The notes below the pieces were generated by a model that worked only from the letters and a program-made list of their open reading frames with translations, made no database searches and had not been told where the DNA came from. Below are positions 51,352 through 57,209 of a DNA stretch of 57,209 nucleotides, in pieces. This DNA comes from Spirochaetae bacterium HGW-Spirochaetae-4 (GTDB taxonomy: Bacteria > Spirochaetota > Spirochaetia > Sphaerochaetales > Sphaerochaetaceae), in assembly GCA_002839335.1 (NCBI GenBank), contig PGXU01000017.1, positions 1 to 57,209 on the forward strand, given 5' to 3'. The first letter of the stretch is position 1; each line of letters opens with the position of its first letter. A program made the position numbers and the translations under genes.

Positions 51352-51720
51352 ATGGAACGAAGATTGTTTGCCGTGAGAGCAGCGACCCAGTTAGATCGTG
51401 ACAACCGTGAGGAGATCATCGATGCTGTCTGCGATATGTATGACCGCGTTTGTGAAACGAATGGTATAGGTGTTCCGGATATGGTATCGATCATGTTCAC
51501 CATGACGAGTGACCTTCGGACCACGAATCCAGCGACAGCACTCCGATCGAGGGATGAACGATTTGCGGTACCATTGTTTTGCATGCAGGAACCGGATGTG
51601 GACAACATGTTGGCGCGCACCATTCGGTTGATCATCCATTATTATGCTCCCGGGCACCATGTCCCCAAAGCGGTATATTTGCATGGAGCGACCAGGCTTC
51701 GTCCCGACTTGTCCCGATAG
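51352..51720 (+). CDS. aroH: Chorismate mutase, AroH class
   Basis: A 122-residue monofunctional enzyme turning chorismate into prephenate for Phe and Tyr. Family residues are visible: Arg in FAVRAATQLD, DMVSIMFTMTSDL, the Glu of CMQEPDV, the Arg of RTIRLIIHY and the Tyr of VYLHGATRLRPDL. The latter ends the protein as in B. subtilis AroH. GAGG lies six bases before ATG 51352; another in-frame ATG at 51346 is less well placed. It complements aroB elsewhere in the window. Confidence 0.92.
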   Translation: MERRLFAVRAATQLDRDNREEIIDAVCDMYDRVCETNGIGVPDMVSIMFTMTSDLRTTNPATALRSRDERFAVPLFCMQEPDVDNMLARTIRLIIHYYAPGHHVPKAVYLHGATRLRPDLSR

Positions 51721-51823
51721 GATCCTGCCAGTGTGGAAGCGCATGGCAATTCCCGTGTGGCAAGAAAAGAATTGACACGAACGAATTGCGAAGGCTTTTC
51801 AAACAACTGGAATCGTTCTTTTC

Positions 51824-51851
51824 TTGACATCTTGAATCGCTTGTGTATGAT
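51824..51851 (+). promoter_or_regulatory. Promoter for the TPR-like exported protein
   Basis: TTGACA (51824-51829), 16 bp, TATGAT (51846-51851). The leader to ATG 51885 is about 27 nt. Between aroH and this promoter I see only a weak TGCCA/TGGCA stem. Confidence 0.65.
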
Positions 51852-51884
51852 AAAAACATAGATATAAAAAGGGGAGTTGTGAAT

Positions 51885-52802
51885 ATGGGAAAAAAGACGT
51901 TTGCCGTCCTTTTGATTGTATTGTTCTGCATGTCGATGCTTGTTGCCGCCGAGTCTGTCACAAAACAAGCGGATGATTTGTATTGGGGCGACCGATATGA
52001 GGATGCCAAGAATCTTCTGCTGGGGGCACTCCCCGGCACTACCGATGCGACCGAGAAAGCCGAAATCCTCTGGAGGATTTCCCGTGCGACCTTGGCAATC
52101 GGTGACGAATTGAAGGAAGAAGGTGCTTCCGACGAGGTGCTGTTCGCCACCTATGAGGAAGCCGAGGGATATGCGCTGGAAGCGATAGCATCCGCACCCG
52201 TTCCCAGAGCATATGTATACCGTGCTTCGAGCAGTGGCCGGTGGGGTGAGACGAAGGGTCCATTGAATGCACTGTCGAAAGCGAAGCCGATGCGTGACGA
52301 CATGTTCTACGTGATCGATACGTTGGGCGTAATGGACGATACGATCAGCTGGTATGTCCTCGGTCAGTTGTATTTCAAGTTGCCCGGCTGGCCGCTCTCC
52401 TTTGGTGATCTGGATATTGCGATTTCCTATGCGAGAAAGGCGATCGACACCATTCCTTCCGAGAATTTGTACCACGGACACTTCAAGGCTTTGGCTGAAA
52501 TGTTGTGGAAACGGGATTTGTCGGCTTCCAAACGCAATTCCAAGATCAATTCTCTGGAGAAGGATTGGAAAAAGGCCAACGGGAAACCGCTCGACCAGAA
52601 TGCCTATTATGAAGGCTCCCAAGGTCCGTCCCTGGTTCCATTCTATTCACCGGTTGCCTTGAACAAGATGAGCGACCGCCAGGAAGCCGGCATGCTGCTC
52701 AAATATGCAAGCGCCAAATACGATGCATGGCCATTCCACACCAGGGCGGATGTTCGTACCTATGATGAAATTCAAGCCTTATTGAAAGAATGGGGATTTT
52801 GA
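51885..52802 (+). CDS. Exported TPR-like protein, unknown function
   Basis: A 305-residue protein with a signal peptide (TFAVLLIVLFCMSMLVAAES). The remainder is helical, in pairs resembling tetratricopeptide repeats: ADDLYWGDRYEDAKNLLLGA, AEILWRISRATLAIGDEL, EEAEGYALEAIASAPVPRAY, WYVLGQLYFKLPG and DLDIAISYARKAIDTIPS. The arrangement recalls periplasmic TatT-type or RMD-like TPR proteins. No transporter genes adjoin. ATG 51885 follows GGGGAG at 8 nt. Confidence 0.7.
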   Translation: MGKKTFAVLLIVLFCMSMLVAAESVTKQADDLYWGDRYEDAKNLLLGALPGTTDATEKAEILWRISRATLAIGDELKEEGASDEVLFATYEEAEGYALEAIASAPVPRAYVYRASSSGRWGETKGPLNALSKAKPMRDDMFYVIDTLGVMDDTISWYVLGQLYFKLPGWPLSFGDLDIAISYARKAIDTIPSENLYHGHFKALAEMLWKRDLSASKRNSKINSLEKDWKKANGKPLDQNAYYEGSQGPSLVPFYSPVALNKMSDRQEAGMLLKYASAKYDAWPFHTRADVRTYDEIQALLKEWGF

Positions 52803-52803
52803 C

Positions 52804-52833
52804 TTGACATTCGGTGGTGATTTTCCGTATCCT
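52804..52833 (+). promoter_or_regulatory. tRNA-Thr promoter
   Basis: TTGACA (52804-52809), 18 bp, TATCCT (52828-52833), about 11 bp before the tRNA. It starts inside the gap right after the preceding stop codon. Confidence 0.6.
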
Positions 52834-52844
52834 AGCACGGAAAC

Positions 52845-52918
52845 GCCGCCTTAGCTCAGCTGGCCAGAGCACGTGACTTGTAATCTCGGGGTCATCAGTT
52901 CGAATCTGATAGGCGGCT
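52845..52918 (+). tRNA. tRNA-Thr (anticodon TGT)
   Basis: 74 nt. Acceptor arms GCCGCCT and AGGCGGC, D-stem GCTC/GAGC, anticodon loop CTTGTAA (anticodon TGT, ACA codons), T-arm ATCAG/CTGAT. The anticodon stem CGTGA/TCTCG has a T-T mismatch at the third pair (29-41). No encoded CCA. Confidence 0.9.
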
Positions 52919-52927
52919 GGAAATTGG

Positions 52928-52957
52928 ACGCACACCTGATCAAAGGGTGTGCGTTTT
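52928..52957 (+). terminator. Terminator after tRNA-Thr
   Basis: ACGCACACC (52928-52936), 9-nt loop, GGTGTGCGT (52946-52954) running into TTTT then C. Confidence 0.75.
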
Positions 52958-53033
52958 CTCTTGAAAACCTGCATACAGACCCTTCAATCACGTAGTGGCA
53001 AGACGTTTCCCATAATTTTATTTTAGACGAGAC

Positions 53034-53062
53034 TTGACATATCTCTACGTTTTGGGTATGGT
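53034..53062 (+). promoter_or_regulatory. tRNA-Tyr promoter
   Basis: TTGACA (53034-53039), 17 bp, TATGGT (53057-53062), 18 bp before the tRNA. Confidence 0.65.
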
Positions 53063-53080
53063 GAGCGAGTCGTTTGACAG

Positions 53081-53162
53081 GGGGAGGTTCCCGAGCGGTC
53101 AAAGGGGGCAGACTGTAAATCTGTTGGCTCAGCCTTCGAAGGTTCAAATCCTTCTCTCCCCA
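53081..53162 (+). tRNA. tRNA-Tyr (anticodon GTA)
   Basis: 82 nt with a long variable arm, as in bacterial class II tRNAs. Acceptor arms GGGGAGG and TCTCCCC; anticodon stem GCAGA/TCTGT with loop CTGTAAA (anticodon GTA); T-arm GAAGG/CCTTC with TTCAAAT. No encoded CCA. Confidence 0.93.
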
Positions 53163-53165
53163 TTC

Positions 53166-53201
53166 AACAGGTCTTCTCCTTCGGGACGGCCTGTTTTTTT
53201 T
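53166..53201 (+). terminator. Terminator after tRNA-Tyr
   Basis: Outer arms AACAGG and CCTGTT enclose an inner TCC-TTCG-GGA hairpin and run into eight T residues. It is close to the next ATG at 53219. Confidence 0.75.
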
Positions 53202-53218
53202 GTTTTCAAGGGGGTGCA

Positions 53219-53671
53219 ATGGGCTGTTTTTACCAAGAAGGGCTTCGCTTCACCTGCCAGAGTGGTTGCCGATATTGTTGCGGAGTAGAGCCGGGGTTTG
53301 TATTCGTCTCGCAGGATGATATCCGCCGATTATGCCTCTATCTGCAACTTTCAACCAACGAATTTCTCCAACGCTATTGCCGAAAAGTACCTATGGGTAG
53401 TATCTCTTATGTAAGCCTTGTTGAAAGGGAGAACCATGATTGCGTGTTTCTCAATCAACAGGGGTGCGGTGTGTATGCTGCCAGACCCCTGCAATGTGCG
53501 ACATATCCGTTTTGGCCAACCGTATTGGCAGATAAGAAATCGTGGGAACTTGAAGCCGACTGGTGCCCGGGATTGGGGAAAGGCGAGCTTCATACGAAGT
53601 CGGAAATAGATAAGCTCCTCGCGATGCGTGAAGGAGTTGAACCGGCTGTTTGGGACGAGGTCTTTGCATGA
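53219..53671 (+). CDS. YkgJ-family cysteine cluster protein
   Basis: A 150-residue protein of the Fe-S/zinc-type CxxCC cluster family: CQSGCRYCCG near 13-22, then CVFLNQQGCGVYAARPLQCATYPFWP and a late WCPG. The C-x3-C-x2-CC plus C-x7-C-x8-C layout is the family pattern. The function is not settled. AAGGGGGT precedes ATG 53219. It lies 45 bp before dnaG and may be co-transcribed with it. Confidence 0.85.
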   Translation: MGCFYQEGLRFTCQSGCRYCCGVEPGFVFVSQDDIRRLCLYLQLSTNEFLQRYCRKVPMGSISYVSLVERENHDCVFLNQQGCGVYAARPLQCATYPFWPTVLADKKSWELEADWCPGLGKGELHTKSEIDKLLAMREGVEPAVWDEVFA

Positions 53672-53716
53672 TGGCATGCATGTGCCTGTAACCAGGCGAC
53701 GGATTGTTGGGAGTGT

Positions 53717-55519
53717 ATGGCGAAATATTCAGAAACGGTTTTGGAAGAGATAAAATCTCGTATTTCTATTGTCGATATGGCATCGAAATATCTCACCCTA
53801 TCACGGAAGGGTGACCGTTTTTGGGGTCTTTGTCCCTTCCACGATGAAAAGACACCCTCGTTTTCCGTATTGCCCGACAAAGGGTTTTTCCACTGTTTCG
53901 GTTGCGGCAAAAGTGGCTCGTTATTCGACTTTGTCATGGAGATGGAGCATCTTACGTTTCCTGAAGCTATCCGCCATCTAGCGGAACAAGCCGGTATAGC
54001 TTTGGAGGAAGAAACAGAGGAAGACCGTCAGAAACGCACAGAATTGGAGACATTGCGCGATCTCTACGAGAAACTTGCAGCGAGCTTCAATTACATCCTG
54101 GTGAATACCAATGCTGCCACCGAAGCCCAACAATACCTGAAGGATCGTGGCTTCACCACCGGATCGATGGAAAAGTTCCTTCTGGGATTCGCTCCGGACG
54201 ATCCGGGTTGGCTGTATGCCTTTTTGCGTTCCAAGCAGTACAGTGATACGATTCTCGCAAAATCGGGGTTGTTTTCCAAGAACAACAAGGACTATCCGAT
54301 TTTCCGCAATAGACTCATCTTTCCAATCAGGGACTGGCAAGGACGGGTAGTCGCTTTTGGCGGCAGGGATTTGTCCGGGAACTCCCAGGCAAAGTATATT
54401 AACACGCCGGAAACAATGCTGTATCGCAAACGGGAAATCGTATACGGCTTGTTTGAAAGTCTTCCAACAGTGAAGACAGAGAATTCCTGCATCCTTTGCG
54501 AAGGGTACTTCGATGTCATTGCGATGCATCAGGCCGGACTCAGTACCGCCATGGCCCCCTTGGGAACTGCTTTTACCCATGATCAGGGAAAATTGATCAG
54601 ACGGTATGCTGAAAAGGTCTTCACCATGTTCGATAGCGACGACGCGGGAAGAGCTGCCACCAAAAAGGCTCTGGTCGTATGCGAGTCCATGGGATTCGAA
54701 TCACGGGTAATCACCTTGGAAGGGGCAAAGGATCCCGCTGAAATGCTCCAGGAAAAGGGTCCTGAAGTATTGGCAAAAGCATGCCTGAACAGTAAAAGCG
54801 GCTTCGATCATCTTGTACATTCGGCAATTTCCCTGTATGATGGCAAGAAGGCGACTGGTAAATTGCAGATTTTTACCGAAGTCAAACCATATTTGGACGC
54901 TGTCGAATCGGAAATTGTGAGGCAAAGCTATCTTCGTGATCTGGCAAGTTACCTACAACTGGACGAATCGACCCTTTTGCGTGATTACATGAATCGGACT
55001 ACCGATAAATCCATAGGGAAACGGGAGGAGCAATTTCGCAGTGGAAAAGGATTCGATCCCTCGCTCGGTGGATGGAAACGATCCTCGGATCTCTATGCAA
55101 TGTTGACATTGATGAACAACAGGTTCCTATTTCCTACCATTCGCAACAGGTTGCGTGTGGATGATCTTATCGATGAACAGGCGGTAGAACTATACACTGT
55201 CCTGGAGGATGCCTCCCGAGAAGGGGTTGGAGCATCGGATGAGTTGGTATTGAACATGATAGGGAATGAGGATTTGCGTCGCATTGTCTCCATGAGCTTC
55301 CAGACGGAAGAGTTCACTGCCCAGGCCGAACCAATACTTGAAGAGTCCATCAAACGGATTATGCTCAGGAGATTGGAAAAGGTCAGGAAGAATGTCGAGA
55401 ACCTGATACGGCTCGCAGAAAAGGATGGATCTGTCTCTGTGGAGCTGTCGCATCTGCTTCTAGAAAAGAAATCGTTGGATGAGAAGATTGCGGGAATGAG
55501 GAAGCCAGAACATGTCTGA
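53717..55519 (+). CDS. dnaG: DNA primase
   Basis: A 600-residue enzyme making RNA primers for replication. An N-terminal CHC2 zinc finger ([13 protein letters not shown], then [10 protein letters not shown]) precedes the RNA polymerase domain and TOPRIM core ([14 protein letters not shown], then [10 protein letters not shown]), with a C-terminal helicase-binding region. GGGAG lies three bases before ATG 53717, a short spacing. It is followed by rpoD with an 8-bp overlap, the familiar macromolecular-synthesis pairing. Confidence 0.96.
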   Translation: MAKYSETVLEEIKSRISIVDMASKYLTLSRKGDRFWGLCPFHDEKTPSFSVLPDKGFFHCFGCGKSGSLFDFVMEMEHLTFPEAIRHLAEQAGIALEEETEEDRQKRTELETLRDLYEKLAASFNYILVNTNAATEAQQYLKDRGFTTGSMEKFLLGFAPDDPGWLYAFLRSKQYSDTILAKSGLFSKNNKDYPIFRNRLIFPIRDWQGRVVAFGGRDLSGNSQAKYINTPETMLYRKREIVYGLFESLPTVKTENSCILCEGYFDVIAMHQAGLSTAMAPLGTAFTHDQGKLIRRYAEKVFTMFDSDDAGRAATKKALVVCESMGFESRVITLEGAKDPAEMLQEKGPEVLAKACLNSKSGFDHLVHSAISLYDGKKATGKLQIFTEVKPYLDAVESEIVRQSYLRDLASYLQLDESTLLRDYMNRTTDKSIGKREEQFRSGKGFDPSLGGWKRSSDLYAMLTLMNNRFLFPTIRNRLRVDDLIDEQAVELYTVLEDASREGVGASDELVLNMIGNEDLRRIVSMSFQTEEFTAQAEPILEESIKRIMLRRLEKVRKNVENLIRLAEKDGSVSVELSHLLLEKKSLDEKIAGMRKPEHV

Positions 55520-57209
55520 AATGGAGAATCAAGAATATTTCATTGCGTTGGTCGCCAAAGGGAAACGAAAAGGACATCTCTCGTTGAAGGAAGTGTACTC
55601 GTTGTTGCCCGATGAAATGCGGGATGATGAGAATTTTTTAGAAGAAATACTTACTTTGCTGGAAAGCCATCATGGCATTCTTGTAAGTGAAGAGGATATG
55701 GAGAAGGATTTGTTGAATAACATCAAAGAAGAGCAATCGGTTGCACCACACGACGAAATTGATCATGAGGGTGAATTGGATCATGAAGTCGATGAACCAA
55801 TGATTGATGATGAGCTTGACGAAGATGAAGATGCTATAGAAGAGGATCTGGACGAGTCCATCATCGATGGTGATTTGGCCGGATTTTCGGGAATTTCCAC
55901 ACCTCGTCGCGGTATCGATGATCTGGATGACGAAAAACTCATTGAAGATCACGATGAAGAGATCGACGACGAGGAAGTCGATGATGAAGAGCTTGAGGAT
56001 GAAGACGGCGGCATAGACAAGAACTACAGCAAGGCCGACATGGGTTCATACGACGATGTCAGCGGCTATGAGAGCCGCAAGTCGATCATGGATATCGAGG
56101 ATGACAGCGATGCCGACAATGCGCGTGAAAGCGGTGGTCGTCGTTCGGGTATTCTCGGAAGTGACAAGAGCGATTCTTCGGTCGACGACCCGATACGATT
56201 GTATCTTCGGGAAATCGGTCGTGAAAACCTTCTGAACGCTGAACAGGAAGTCGAGCTTTCCAAGCGAATGGAAGAGGGCGCCGAAATCATCAAGAATGTG
56301 ATTCTTAAATCCGGTGTGCTCATTTCCAGTTTCAATGACATAATGGAAGTGGTGAATACCCGATTCGATGAAGAGGAGCTTGAGTTTTCACCGAAAGAAT
56401 TGAAGGAGAAGATGAACGATCAGAAACGATACGTTCAATTCTACCGTGAGGTTCTCAAGGACATTTCCGCGCCACTGAAGAATTATATCGAGTTGAAGAA
56501 GAAGACTGTCGCAACGGGTGGAGAAATCCTGTTGGATGAGAGTTTCAGCAAGAAACGGGTGACATTGCTGAAGAAATTGTCCAAGGTTGAGTTGCAGCCT
56601 GAGGAAATCAGCGGTTTCACCGACCGGTACCTTTCGGCGGAACGCAGCATATTCGAATTGCAGCGCAAGAAATCTTCCATTGAGAGTCAGCTTGGAGTAG
56701 GGAGCGTCCGTGAGTTGCGACTCATGGGGAGGAATCTGGCGGTACCGACACAACGCTTGGAACTCGAAAGACGCCTCAATATGCCCGCCGACAAGATCAA
56801 GGAACTCATTCGGGATGTCCAACTCACAGAAAAGCAATTGAAGAATATCGAATATGAATTCGAGGAGTCCTGTAAGGAAATCATTGCGAACGCCAAGGAA
56901 ATCATGCGCGGCCGAGAGATGATGAAGAGTGCGAAGGACCGTTTGATCCAAGCAAACCTCAGGCTTGTCGTGAGCATAGCAAAAAAATATACGAATAGAG
57001 GCTTGCATTTCTTCGATCTGGTACAGGAAGGAAATATCGGTCTGATCAAGGCTGTCGAAAAATTCGAGTACCGGAAAGGATATAAATTCTCCACCTATGC
57101 GACATGGTGGATTCGCCAGGCGATCACCAGGTCGATAAGCGACCAGGCAAGGACCATTCGGGTACCTGTCCATATGATCGAACAGATCAACAAGGTTGTC
57201 AGGGAATCC
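55512..57209 (+). CDS. rpoD: Primary sigma factor RpoD, 5' part (runs off window)
   Basis: 566 codons are visible. ATG 55512 overlaps the dnaG stop and has GAGGAA upstream. Residues 1-75 resemble sigma region 1.1. A long acidic stretch (about 78-160) is rich in Asp/Glu runs such as [17 protein letters not shown]. Region 1.2 starts near 224 ([20 protein letters not shown]). The region 2 core [21 protein letters not shown], then [20 protein letters not shown] and [17 protein letters not shown], gives the -10-binding surface. Regions 3 and 4 lie outside. The -35/-10 boxes seen across this window fit a sigma70-type factor. Confidence 0.96.
   Translation, partial: MSEMENQEYFIALVAKGKRKGHLSLKEVYSLLPDEMRDDENFLEEILTLLESHHGILVSEEDMEKDLLNNIKEEQSVAPHDEIDHEGELDHEVDEPMIDDELDEDEDAIEEDLDESIIDGDLAGFSGISTPRRGIDDLDDEKLIEDHDEEIDDEEVDDEELEDEDGGIDKNYSKADMGSYDDVSGYESRKSIMDIEDDSDADNARESGGRRSGILGSDKSDSSVDDPIRLYLREIGRENLLNAEQEVELSKRMEEGAEIIKNVILKSGVLISSFNDIMEVVNTRFDEEELEFSPKELKEKMNDQKRYVQFYREVLKDISAPLKNYIELKKKTVATGGEILLDESFSKKRVTLLKKLSKVELQPEEISGFTDRYLSAERSIFELQRKKSSIESQLGVGSVRELRLMGRNLAVPTQRLELERRLNMPADKIKELIRDVQLTEKQLKNIEYEFEESCKEIIANAKEIMRGREMMKSAKDRLIQANLRLVVSIAKKYTNRGLHFFDLVQEGNIGLIKAVEKFEYRKGYKFSTYATWWIRQAITRSISDQARTIRVPVHMIEQINKVVRES

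Overview
The window looks like a chromosomal segment of a spirochaete, most plausibly from or near Sphaerochaetaceae. The reasons are a Bpur-like PUR-domain protein, an SMC protein well below the usual length, a P-loop/Asp23-like protein I only associate with spirochaetes, an Rnf complex and a multiple-sugar ABC transporter in a sugar-fermenting type of gene set, and lipoprotein-sorting ABC genes. This placement is inference from protein content; no rRNA is present. Gene density is very high, with many 1 to 8 bp overlaps.

Layout. (1) 1-2618: two M29 aminopeptidase-type genes (one cut by the window edge, the other lacking metal ligands), tRNA-Gly, a Bpur-like gene and rnhB. (2) 2649-11844: a translation and cell-growth cluster, smc-ffh-rpsP-khpA-rimM-trmD-rplS, then yraN, a zinc-knuckle protein, coaD, rpmF-acpP-rnc. 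(3) 11848-27207: cca, ileS, a lipoprotein, an FmdB-type protein, nifS-thiI (tRNA thiolation), aroB, hisS with a DEAH helicase, pcnB, and a P-loop/Asp23-like fusion. (4) 27209-35393: rnfCDGEAB, a GH57-like protein without catalytic residues, and prfB with a programmed frameshift. (5) 35397-43922: envelope proteins around ftsY, a LolCDE-type ABC transporter, RNase Z and a degenerate GGDEF-like membrane protein. (6) 44022-49491: an FtsB/DivIC-like protein, a tsaC (YrdC) gene split by a 145 bp palindromic element, then the chvE-mmsA-mmsB sugar transporter, followed by a decayed second copy of the element. (7) 49511-57209: a DUF1015 protein, a small membrane protein with aroH, a TPR-like exported protein, tRNA-Thr, tRNA-Tyr, a cysteine-cluster protein, dnaG and the 5' part of rpoD.

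No complete new system such as a defence island or CRISPR array was found; most genes are housekeeping. The points most worth following are the structured insertion in a normally essential tRNA-modification gene and its second copy, an SMC protein with no recognisable hinge, a set of genes whose -10 boxes sit 5 to 7 nt before the start codon (probable leaderless mRNAs), and several apparent pseudoenzymes (M29, GH57, GGDEF) that keep the fold but lose catalytic residues.
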